From NCBI RefSeq assembly GCF_013359755.1, contig NZ_JABMCJ010000063.1, positions 1 through 64,000 of the forward strand: DNA of 64,000 bases, in the 5' to 3' direction. Origin of the DNA: Tardiphaga robiniae. Lineage in GTDB: Bacteria > Pseudomonadota > Alphaproteobacteria > Rhizobiales > Xanthobacteraceae. Both the position numbers and the translations under genes were made by a program. A model generated the notes under the pieces. It was not told the DNA's origin, did not search any database, and saw only the letters and a list, made by a program, of their open reading frames with translations. Position 1 is the first letter of the stretch. Each line of letters begins with the position of its first letter. Below are positions 18,611-26,242 of this stretch, in pieces.

Positions 18611-19564
18611 ATGTCTGCATTCGAATCCTTCAGTGACGTCGCCGAGATCGCAGAAAATCTGCAGAGTCCTGATGCCTCGGTACGCCGCCTCACGGTGATC
18701 GAGATCGCCGAGACGGCGAGTGACGAGGCCGTGCCTCATCTGGTAGCGGCCATCAGCGACACGGCACCCGAGGTTAGGCTGCAGGCGGCGCGTGCGCTCG
18801 GCGAGTTTGATGGGCTTTCGGTCGCGCAGGCGCTGGTGCGCGGCGTGACGGATGCCGACCGTGACGTCGCATCGGCCGCCGCAGAGAGCCTCGCCGAACT
18901 GCGCGATACCGCGGCCGATGCAGCCCTGCTGCCGCTGGTGTCGCACCAGTCGGCCTTTGTTCGCGAAGCCATATTTAGAGCACTGAAGGAGCTGCGGAGT
19001 GCTATCGCCCTTGGCCCAGCTATCTCGGCGTTGCAGGACGCCGATGCTGCCGTGCGCGTGCAGGCAGTCGGCGTGATCGGCTATCTCAAGAGCAACGAGA
19101 CCCTGCCATCGCTGATCAGTGCGGCGCGCGATGCCGATGCGCAGGTGCGGCTCGCTGCGGTCAACGCGCTGTCCTTTGCCCGCAATGCGGTTGCTGCGCA
19201 GGCGGCTTCGGGCGCGCTCGCCGACGACGCCTGGCAGGTGCGCGCCGCTGCGGCCGAAACGCTCGGCCGGATCGGCGAGACTTCGGCTGCCGCGGCCGTG
19301 AAAGGCGCGCTCGGTGACACGTTCTGGCAGGTACGCCAGAAGGCGCTGCAATGCCTCGGCAAGCTAAAGGCGCGGGATGCCGTCCCGGCCATTCTCGGCA
19401 TTCTGGACGATCCCCTCCCCTCTCTGCGCAAGGAAGCTGCCGCAGCCCTGGGCGACATCGGCGATATCAGCGCGCAGGCGCCGCTCGCTGCGCATGCCGC
19501 CGATCCCGATCCAGACGTGCGCAAAACGGTGGCCTGGGCACTCAGTCGCCTTCCGACAGTCTGA
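18611..19564 (+). CDS. HEAT-repeat protein
   Basis: 317 residues built almost entirely of ~31-residue helical repeats of the PBS-lyase/HEAT type: VPHLVAAISDTAPEVRLQAA, then ALQDADAAVRVQAVGVIGYL, SAARDADAQVRLAAVNALSF, ALADDAWQVRAAAAETLGRI and similar, roughly nine to ten units. No signal peptide or catalytic motif. Such proteins usually act as scaffolds or chaperones. Tight coupling to the ferredoxin gene suggests it helps assemble or dock the Apr-like flavoprotein/ferredoxin complex. The gene ends 3 nt from the convergent Crp/Fnr gene. Confidence 0.85.
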   Translation: MSAFESFSDVAEIAENLQSPDASVRRLTVIEIAETASDEAVPHLVAAISDTAPEVRLQAARALGEFDGLSVAQALVRGVTDADRDVASAAAESLAELRDTAADAALLPLVSHQSAFVREAIFRALKELRSAIALGPAISALQDADAAVRVQAVGVIGYLKSNETLPSLISAARDADAQVRLAAVNALSFARNAVAAQAASGALADDAWQVRAAAAETLGRIGETSAAAAVKGALGDTFWQVRQKALQCLGKLKARDAVPAILGILDDPLPSLRKEAAAALGDIGDISAQAPLAAHAADPDPDVRKTVAWALSRLPTV

Positions 19565-19567
19565 TCG

Positions 19568-20260
19568 CTAATCCTTCAGCAAGATCTGTTCGAGCTGGTC
19601 GAGGCGGTGGATGCGGATAACGCCGCCATCGATGGAGACGATGCGCTTGGCGTGGAACCGCTTCAGCATCATCGTGACCCACTGCCGAGTCGAGCCCACC
19701 ATCGCCGCGATCTGGTCGTGCGTCACCTTGCGGTTGATGACGACCGCGTCGCCATCAGCCACGCCATAGAGCTCCGAGAGGTTGAGGATGTATTGCGCGA
19801 GGCGCTCGATCACCGAGCGCGTGCCCAGCATCTGCGCCATGGACGAATAGCATTTTCCCTTGGCGACCAGCCCGTCGATCAGCGCCAACGCGAAAGTGGG
19901 CATGCGCAGCAGCAGCGCCTGCAGTGTCGCGCTGGAGAGATGCGTGATATCGCAATCCTCAATGGCGACGCCGGACCACATATGGGTACCGCCGCCGGAA
20001 ATCGCTGGACCACCGATGAAGTGGCCGGGCGTCCAATAAGCCAGGGTGATCTCGCGTCCGGTCGGCGCGGTGTAGAACACACGCACCTGGCCGCGTTCGA
20101 TGATAAAAATTCCCTGATGATGCGCGCCCTGGCTGAAGATCGCCTCGCCTTGCCGCACCGTGAACTGGCGTCCGCTCTCGCGGATCTGCGCGCGCTCCTC
20201 CACCGTGAGGCGGTCGAGAAAATGGGCGCCATCGTTCAGGTCGTCGATCGTCTCGCTCAT
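19568..20260 (-). CDS. Crp/Fnr-family transcription regulator
   Basis: 230 residues from the ATG at 20260; the frame stays open to 20434, but the extra 58 residues match no domain and 230 is the family norm. Neither start has a strong ribosome-binding site. N-terminal cyclic-nucleotide-binding fold: FTVRQGEAIFSQGAHHQGIF and YWTPGHFIGGPA. C-terminal winged helix: HDQIAAMVGSTRQWVTMMLK. The recognition helix reads STRQWV where CRP and FNR have SRETV or SRETI, so it should not read the usual TGTGA or TTGAT half-sites. No FNR-type cysteine cluster is seen. It lies among units preceded by the GCAAT palindrome and is the best candidate to bind it. Confidence 0.85.
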   Translation of the reverse strand: MSETIDDLNDGAHFLDRLTVEERAQIRESGRQFTVRQGEAIFSQGAHHQGIFIIERGQVRVFYTAPTGREITLAYWTPGHFIGGPAISGGGTHMWSGVAIEDCDITHLSSATLQALLLRMPTFALALIDGLVAKGKCYSSMAQMLGTRSVIERLAQYILNLSELYGVADGDAVVINRKVTHDQIAAMVGSTRQWVTMMLKRFHAKRIVSIDGGVIRIHRLDQLEQILLKD

Positions 20261-20434
20261 GAACAGCGCCGACAGATCGCTCTGCCGCACAGCTGGCGCG
20301 GTTGTGATCGAGCGACCGGATGCAATGCCCGCGGAAGACGGTGATGTCCGGCATGCGTGCCTGCCACGCAAGGTCACGGCGGTTGCGGGAAGATACGCCT
20401 CACGAGAGTCCGAAAGCGCTTTCAGGCTGGTCAT

Positions 20435-20746
20435 CGCATTTTCACTTGTGCTGAAGGTCTTGAAGCAAGGCTAATGGTGCGGCGCAGAGGAAGTCCACTC
20501 TTTTGAGCATCTCCAGATCGACTTGAAACGCCTGATGCGCGGATCGACGAAGCACGAGAGGATTCGTCTGTAATGCATCGAACTCCTGCAAGATATTTTC
20601 GACGGCCCTCGCGGGCGCAACGCCGCGTCATGTTCGCTCGCCTGTGACGCCAGCACGCTCGCAACTAATTGCTTCAGTGGCATCGTGCACCGGTTCAACA
20701 TCCGGCCGGAGCGTATCCGACCACTCGGATAACAAGGGGACATGCC
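20435..20746. other. Divergent intergenic region between the Crp/Fnr gene and system D
   Basis: About 310 nt (nearly 490 if the regulator starts at 20260) with no convincing gene. It holds the third palindrome copy at 20661-20672 and a -10-like TTCAAC at 20694-20699. Confidence 0.55.
20661..20672. promoter_or_regulatory. Palindromic operator candidate GCAACTAATTGC (copy 3)
   Basis: One base different from the perfect palindrome at 10673. It lies 74 nt before the system D binding-protein start and 30 nt (centre to centre) before TTCAAC in the context GGTTCAACAT. Confidence 0.58.
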
Positions 20747-22156
20747 ATGAAACGATTTGGATTGGGGATTATCGCGGCCTTTGCGATGGCGTGGGCTGGA
20801 ACGGCGAGCGCCGAGACCATTCGCGTCGCACTCGGCACGCAGGATACGACAATCAATTGTGCCACCGGTGGGCTGATCGTGCGCGAGCTCAAGCTGCTCG
20901 AGAAGTATCTACCCCGCGACGGCAAGTACAAGGACGTCAGCTACGACATCCAGTGGAAGAACTTCACCAGCGGGGCGCCGCTCACCAACGAGATGGTGGC
21001 CGGCAAGCTCGATTTCGGCGCGATGGCGGATTTCCCGGGTTCGCTCAATGGCGTCGCATTCCAGAAGGCCGGCCGCCGCAGCCTCTTCATCACCACACTG
21101 TCCGGCAGCACCAAAGGGAGCGGCAATGGCATCGTCGTTCCGACGAGTTCGCCCGCGCAATCGATCGCCGACCTGAAGGGCAAGACCATCTCGGTGCCGT
21201 TTGCGTCGACGTCGCACGGCATGTTGCTACGGGCGATCAAGGCGCAGGGCTGGAATCCCGAGACCGACGTCAACATCATCACCCAGGCGCCGGAAGTCGC
21301 AGGCCCCGCGCTGCAAACCAACAAGATCGAGGCCCATGCCGATTTCGTGCCGTTCGCCGAGCTGTTCCCGTGGCGCGGCTTCGCCCGCAAGATCTTCGAC
21401 GGCTCGCAGGTGGATGCGCCGACCTTCCATGGCGCGCTGGTCGATGCCGAATATGCGGAGAAGTATCCGGAGATCGTGCAGGCCTATCTGAGCGCGAGCA
21501 TCGAGGCGGATCGCCTGTTCGCCGCCGAGCCGGAGAAATACAGCGAACTGATCGCCAAGGTGACGGGCATCGAGGCCGAGGTGAACTATCTGTTCCACGG
21601 CCCGCTCGGGCTGCAGACGCGCGGCCTGACCTGGAAGCCTGAATATCGCCAGGCGGTGCAAACCTCCATCGATACGCTGAAGCTGCTCAAGCGCGCCGAT
21701 GGCGATCTCGATATCGACAAGTTCGTCACGGACAAATATATCCGCGCGGCCTTCGTTAAGGCCGGGCGTGACTACGACACGGAGCTGAAAGATTACGCCC
21801 AGCTCGCGCTGAAGGCAAAGGACGCCCTGACCGGTGCCGAGATCACCGATGTCAGCCGGGTCGCGCAGATCTGGGTCAAGGACGAACCGTTGGTGCGGCA
21901 CTATGCATCGCCCGAGAACGCCCTGAAGGCGCTGGCGGCACTGGAAAAGGACGGCAAGAGCGCGCGGGTCCTCTACGCGCAGGACCGCGAAAGTGGCATC
22001 AAGCTGTTCGCGCAGCAGGCCTGGTTCGTGCGCGCGGCCAATGGCGAACTCGGCGCCTTCCTGTCGCGCGGCGCCGCCGAAAAATGGGCCGCGGCCAAGG
22101 GCAGCCGGGTGGTCGATTTCGCCGGCGCGCGTGAAGCCGTGGTGGTGAGCCGCTGA
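20747..22156 (+). CDS. ABC substrate-binding protein (NMT1 family) with C-terminal NosL-like domain (system D)
   Basis: 469 residues, over 100 more than the usual ~330 of this family. A Sec signal (MKRFGLGIIAAFAMAWAGTA, then SAETIRV) precedes a normal NMT1 binding domain (GKLDFGAMADFPGSLNGVAF; IADLKGKTISVPFAS) to about residue 350. The last ~100 residues (RVLYAQDRESGIKLFAQQAW, then FVRAANGELGAFLSRGAAEK, then SRVVDFAGAREAV) resemble the NosL family, small periplasmic proteins of which NosL binds Cu(I). ATG 20747 is the start; the frame is open upstream without a better signal. The gene overlaps the permease start (TGATG). The NosL assignment is by pattern and is moderately sure; the binding-protein call is firm. 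Confidence 0.82.
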   Translation: MKRFGLGIIAAFAMAWAGTASAETIRVALGTQDTTINCATGGLIVRELKLLEKYLPRDGKYKDVSYDIQWKNFTSGAPLTNEMVAGKLDFGAMADFPGSLNGVAFQKAGRRSLFITTLSGSTKGSGNGIVVPTSSPAQSIADLKGKTISVPFASTSHGMLLRAIKAQGWNPETDVNIITQAPEVAGPALQTNKIEAHADFVPFAELFPWRGFARKIFDGSQVDAPTFHGALVDAEYAEKYPEIVQAYLSASIEADRLFAAEPEKYSELIAKVTGIEAEVNYLFHGPLGLQTRGLTWKPEYRQAVQTSIDTLKLLKRADGDLDIDKFVTDKYIRAAFVKAGRDYDTELKDYAQLALKAKDALTGAEITDVSRVAQIWVKDEPLVRHYASPENALKALAALEKDGKSARVLYAQDRESGIKLFAQQAWFVRAANGELGAFLSRGAAEKWAAAKGSRVVDFAGAREAVVVSR

Positions 22157-22959
22157 TGGCAACGGCGACGGGATCAGGCGGCATGCATGTGGGCCGCCTG
22201 CTGGTGCAGGTGGGATCGATCCTGGCCTGCATTGCGTTCTGGCAGGTGGCGTCCACTCTGCGCCTCAATCTCGGGATCGTCACCTTTCGTAACGTACCGC
22301 CCCCGACCGAGGTCCTGCAGTCGCTGATCGTGCTGCTACAGTCACCCAAGCTGCTGGCGCATCTCGGCAGCAGCCTCGGACGCGTCTTTGCCGGCTACGG
22401 GGTCGCGGCACTCTTGGGGATTCTGCTTGGCTTTGCCATCGGCCGGTCGCGTGCAGCGAGCGACGTACTGCTGCCGCCACTGGAACTGCTGCGCCCGATT
22501 CCCGCGGTCGCCTGGATCCCGCTGTCGATCCTGATGTTTCCGTCCTCGGAACTGTCGATGATCTTTATTACCTTCATCGGCGCGCTGTTTCCCATCGTGC
22601 TCAATACCATTCACGGCGTTGCCAATGTGGATCGCCGCCTGGTCGCTTCGGCGCGCAGCCTCGGTGGCAGCCGCGCCGCTATTCTGTGGGAGATCGTACT
22701 CCCGGGCGCGGCGCCCAGCATCGTCACGGGCCTTGCGATCGGCATGGGAACATCGTGGTTCTGCCTGGTGACGGCGGAGATGATCTCCGGCCAGTTCGGC
22801 ATCGGCTATTACACGTGGGAATCTTACACCTTGCAGAATTACGCTGACATCATCGTCGGCATGCTGGTGATCGGCTTGTTCGGCATGGGCAGCAGCTGGC
22901 TGCTGACGACGCTCGGACATGTCCTGATGCCCTGGCGAAGCCCGATGGTGGCGCGATGA
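22156..22959 (+). CDS. ABC transporter permease, SsuC-like (system D)
   Basis: 267 residues with hydrophobic segments beginning LVQVGSILACIAFWQVAS and an EAA-type loop near VASARSLGGSRAAILWEIVL. Start and stop overlap the neighbouring binding protein and ATPase by 1 and 4 nt, so the three proteins of system D are translationally coupled. Confidence 0.89.
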   Translation: MATATGSGGMHVGRLLVQVGSILACIAFWQVASTLRLNLGIVTFRNVPPPTEVLQSLIVLLQSPKLLAHLGSSLGRVFAGYGVAALLGILLGFAIGRSRAASDVLLPPLELLRPIPAVAWIPLSILMFPSSELSMIFITFIGALFPIVLNTIHGVANVDRRLVASARSLGGSRAAILWEIVLPGAAPSIVTGLAIGMGTSWFCLVTAEMISGQFGIGYYTWESYTLQNYADIIVGMLVIGLFGMGSSWLLTTLGHVLMPWRSPMVAR

Positions 22960-23801
22960 AGGCACCGCGGGTTAACGGCCACGGCGTCGGCCTCGGACGA
23001 ATTGCGATCGAGGACGCATCGATATCGCTTGGTCATGGCGACGATGCCTCCGAGGCGGTCGCCGGTCTCGACATCTCTGTCGCGCCCGGCGAGTTCGTCT
23101 GCATCCTGGGGCCGTCGGGCTGCGGCAAGTCCACCCTGCTCGGCGCGCTGGCGGGGCACGTAGCAAACAGCGGCGGCAGCCTTACCGTGGACGGACAGGC
23201 GATTACCGGCCCGAGCCCGGATCGCGGCATCGTGTTCCAGCAGCACACCCTGTTCCCTTGGAAAAAGGTGCGTGAGAATGTCTGCTTCGGGCCGAAGATG
23301 CGCGGCATCGGCAAGGTTGTGCGGCGGCAGCTCGCGGACGAATTGCTCGCGCTGGTCGGGCTATCCGGCTTCGAGGAGTTTTATCCGTCACAATTGTCAG
23401 GTGGCATGCAGCAGCGTGTCGAAATTGCGCGCGTACTCATCAACCAGCCGCGCGTACTTTTGATGGATGAGCCGTTTAGCGCGCTCGATGCCCAAACCCG
23501 ATCGATGATGCACGAGTTGCTACTCGACATCTGGACCGAACGCCCCACCACGCTGATCTTCGTCACGCATGATATCGAGGAGGCGCTGTTTCTCGCCGAC
23601 CGCGTGATCGTGATGAGCCGGCGCCCTGGGCGGATCGTCGAGGATCTACGAGTGCCATTCTCGCGGCCGCGGCCGGCTGATATCGTCACCGAGATTGAAT
23701 TCGCGCGTCTGAAGCGGCGCCTGCTTCTGCTTCTCCGTCCGGATCAACAGTCTACCACGCTCCATGAATATCAGAGCGAACACGCATTGGCACCGAATTA
23801 G
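22956..23801 (+). CDS. ABC transporter ATPase, SsuB/TauB-like (system D)
   Basis: 281 residues. Walker A GPSGCGKST, Q-loop FQQHTLFPW, signature LSGGMQQR, Walker B VLLMDEPFSALDA and switch VTHDIEEA are intact. A ~25-residue C-terminal extension past the usual end (RPDQQSTTLHEYQSEHALAP) has no known motif. It ends the + strand cluster; no clear terminator hairpin follows. Confidence 0.91.
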   Translation: MKAPRVNGHGVGLGRIAIEDASISLGHGDDASEAVAGLDISVAPGEFVCILGPSGCGKSTLLGALAGHVANSGGSLTVDGQAITGPSPDRGIVFQQHTLFPWKKVRENVCFGPKMRGIGKVVRRQLADELLALVGLSGFEEFYPSQLSGGMQQRVEIARVLINQPRVLLMDEPFSALDAQTRSMMHELLLDIWTERPTTLIFVTHDIEEALFLADRVIVMSRRPGRIVEDLRVPFSRPRPADIVTEIEFARLKRRLLLLLRPDQQSTTLHEYQSEHALAPN

Positions 23802-24083
23802 TTGGCGAGCGGCTCTCGTCGCGCAAGGCCGCCCCCGCAGAATTCGACTATACCCTGCGGAGCGCGAGTTGGCCGCCGTACCGAGCCGCGCGGTCTCTGT
23901 GCCGAGACGTCGCCTCTAAGACTGCGCAAGGAAGGCGAATAAAACTGTCCGGAACCGGCAGCGCGGAGAATTCTGAACCGCTGACTGCACCACAGACAGA
24001 GCGCGTATCGCTATTTTCTCCGCCCGCTTGAACGCGGGAGCAACCTGCCTTGAAATAGACGGATGATCGATTGGAGAAAGACC
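23802..24083. other. Intergenic region after system D
   Basis: About 280 nt of non-coding sequence after the last gene of the first cluster. No terminator with a T-run, palindrome or credible gene was seen; it presumably carries the promoter of the small ORF at 24084. Confidence 0.45.
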
Positions 24084-24236
24084 GTGCGAGATCTATCAGC
24101 CGAAGCCCGCTTGCATCTTCGTGCCCGTTCGTCGTCGAACCGCGTCGCGGTAAGGTTTCACAACGTCGCCGTCTACAGCTCTCTCGCGTTGATCGCCGCC
24201 ATCGTATTCGGCGCGGTTCCGGTACGCCCGTTCTAG
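24084..24236 (+). CDS. Small membrane protein (50 residues), hypothetical
   Basis: A GTG-started frame of 50 codons preceded by GGAGAAA with good spacing. The N-terminal half is basic and polar (RDLSAEARLHLRARSSSNRV); the C-terminal half holds one clear hydrophobic helix (VYSSLALIAAIVFGAVPV), so a single-pass membrane peptide is predicted. No family recognised. A second small hydrophobic ORF follows 95 nt downstream. Confidence 0.5.
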   Translation: MRDLSAEARLHLRARSSSNRVAVRFHNVAVYSSLALIAAIVFGAVPVRPF

Positions 24237-24331
24237 TTCCGACGTCGCGTAACCCGGGATCTTACGTGCTTGGCTGCCAGGCAACATTCGGGGTCCGACG
24301 CTACTGCAGGTGATCCAGAGGAGCAATTGGG

Positions 24332-24478
24332 ATGAGCGACCACCCGCCGATTTTGCGGCAGTCATTCTCGGGCTGGACGGCTTTGTTGCCGGGCCTCATC
24401 CCTGCATTCCTGTTCGTGGCAGTTTACGGCATGCGGCGCGCATATGATCTCGTGGGCGCAATAGCGGCCTCATTTTGA
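24332..24478 (+). CDS. Small membrane protein (48 residues), hypothetical
   Basis: An ATG-started frame of 48 codons with a strong ribosome-binding site (AGAGGAGC, 7 nt before the ATG). It has a hydrophobic segment (WTALLPGLIPAFLFVAVYG) followed by Arg-Arg and a second weaker hydrophobic stretch. It is small and membrane-bound like its upstream neighbour; function unknown. The signal for translation is better than for most short frames in this window. Confidence 0.5.
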   Translation: MSDHPPILRQSFSGWTALLPGLIPAFLFVAVYGMRRAYDLVGAIAASF

Positions 24479-24635
24479 CGCGCAGCATCGTTGTCATCCG
24501 TCTTTGGCAGGATGAACACCAGGTCGGTGATAGTACCGTGGCAGCGCTGGCCCTTACCTTGCTGGCCACATAGGCGGCCCACAGCGTCTCCTCTGAGCTG
24601 CGCGCACCATCAACATTTCGAACGCTCATGACGTG

Positions 24636-25148
24636 TCAGCGTTGAGCCGGCTCGGGTGCGATGGGCAGCGAAGTCGACGACTTCAATGTCTTGACCACAT
24701 AATGCGGCCGCGTCGACTTGATCCGCACCAGTGCGTTAAGCTGACGATGGAATTCCTCGAATTCGGATGCATCGCTGACGACGATGCGAAGGCAGTAGTC
24801 CACGTCTCCCGCCATGCGATAGCAAGCGACCACTTCCGGCATATCCTTGACGACCGACGAGAATTTCCTGAGCCAAGCCTCCGAATGATCGTCGCTCTGG
24901 ACATCGAGAAATATTGTCATATCCAGACCGACCGAGGATGGATCGACCAGGGCAACCTTGCCGACGATGACTCCATCGCCCTCCAGCCGCTTGATCCGCT
25001 TCCAGCAGGGCGTCGCAGAGAGCCCCACGATATCTCCGATATCGGCAACCGACAGTGACGAGTTCTCCTGGATCAAGGTGAGAATCCTGCGATCGATGGC
25101 GTCGAGACGGCGACCGATCGGCGGCGTTGTTACATCAACATCAGTCAT
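24636..25148 (-). CDS. Lrp/AsnC-family transcription regulator
   Basis: 170 residues starting at the ATG at 25148, preceded by GGGAGG on the - strand; the frame is open upstream but has no comparable signal. The N-terminal HTH reads LDAIDRRILTLIQENSSLSV, then ADIGDIVGLSATPCWKRIKR, the AsnC signature. The rest is the RAM-type effector domain (ACYRMAGDVDYCLRIVV). It lies 218 nt downstream of the system E operon on the same strand. Such regulators respond to amino acids or related metabolites; control of system E is plausible but not shown. Confidence 0.9.
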   Translation of the reverse strand: MTDVDVTTPPIGRRLDAIDRRILTLIQENSSLSVADIGDIVGLSATPCWKRIKRLEGDGVIVGKVALVDPSSVGLDMTIFLDVQSDDHSEAWLRKFSSVVKDMPEVVACYRMAGDVDYCLRIVVSDASEFEEFHRQLNALVRIKSTRPHYVVKTLKSSTSLPIAPEPAQR

Positions 25149-25366
25149 GCGCGCCTCCCGCATGGCCGCAAGGATCGGAGCTAAGGGCCGGTGCGTCGGT
25201 ATGAAAGAAGGACAATCCATCTGGGTGACTGTCGTACAAGGGCGTTTCGACGACCCGCAAAATGGCTTTCGGATTCTGCGACATTTATAAACTCCTCGAT
25301 GGCTGCCCGGTTGCTTCCAAAAATGGGGGATCGAACCGTTCGACCCTTCGATCTCGTGTGATGCCG

Positions 25367-26242
25367 TCATGCCGGTACGCGCATGCGGCCGGGCGCGGCG
25401 AGCCGGATCAGCGCGCGCGCTGCCGCGTCGAGAAGAAAGCCAAGCAATCCGATCATGAGCACCATGGCCATCAACTCGGAGTAAGCGAGCCGATCGCGCG
25501 TATCGAGGATGAAATAACCCACTCCCGCCGACACCCCGAGCATTTCGCAGGGCACGAGCACGATCCACACGACGCCGATGGCGAGCCGCAATCCGGCCAG
25601 GATATGCCCCAGGACGCCCGGAATGATGACATGACGCAGCGTCTCCCAACGGGTCGCCGACAGGCTGCTGGCAAGGTGTAGCCAATTCGGTTCAAGCCGT
25701 CGCACGCCTTCCGCGGTGTTCAGCAGAATCGGCCAGACGGCTGCAAACGCGAGCAGGAAGTAGATGGGACGATCGCCGATCCCGAACACCATGACCGCAA
25801 TCGGCATCCAGGACAGTGGCGAGATCATCCGCAGAAACTGAAACGCCGGCGACGTCGCTGCATCGAGACGTTGCGAACGGCCCACCGCAAGGCCAATCGG
25901 CACACCGATCAATAGCGCGAGCCCGAGGCCGACCAGGACACGGCGCAAACTCACGAGCAGATGGATCGACAGGTCAGATTGCGTCAGCAGCATCAGCAGA
26001 CTGGCGAACGCTGTGCCCGGCGCGAAATGACGCACGAAACTCCCTTTCGGAGTCAGCAGATCCGTCCCGATCCACCACAGGACAATCAGGACAATCAACC
26101 CGCTAGTGCCCAGCAAGACTGTTGATAGCCGCACAGTCCAACGCGAACGCGCAGCGCGGATGGACCAGCGTCGCCTGCTCCCGTCACCGCTTTGCGCATC
26201 GTGTCGGACCGGCGCGATGCCGGCCTCCAGGCTGCTCGTCAC
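25367..26242 (-). CDS. ABC transporter permease, SsuC-like (system E)
   Basis: 291 residues with a ~35-residue hydrophilic, Arg-rich N-terminus before the first membrane segment (LSTVLLGTSGLIVLIVLWWI). The ATPase-docking loop is LHLASSLSATRWETLRHVII. The start overlaps the binding-protein stop by 4 nt. It is the last gene of a - strand operon whose ATPase gene carries an internal stop, so transport activity is in doubt. Confidence 0.88.
   Translation of the reverse strand: MTSSLEAGIAPVRHDAQSGDGSRRRWSIRAARSRWTVRLSTVLLGTSGLIVLIVLWWIGTDLLTPKGSFVRHFAPGTAFASLLMLLTQSDLSIHLLVSLRRVLVGLGLALLIGVPIGLAVGRSQRLDAATSPAFQFLRMISPLSWMPIAVMVFGIGDRPIYFLLAFAAVWPILLNTAEGVRRLEPNWLHLASSLSATRWETLRHVIIPGVLGHILAGLRLAIGVVWIVLVPCEMLGVSAGVGYFILDTRDRLAYSELMAMVLMIGLLGFLLDAAARALIRLAAPGRMRVPA

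Noticed and set aside
20261-20434. N-terminal extension of the Crp/Fnr regulator
   Set aside because: Open frame, but 58 extra residues show no domain, and 230 residues is the normal length; no clear ribosome-binding site favours the longer form.
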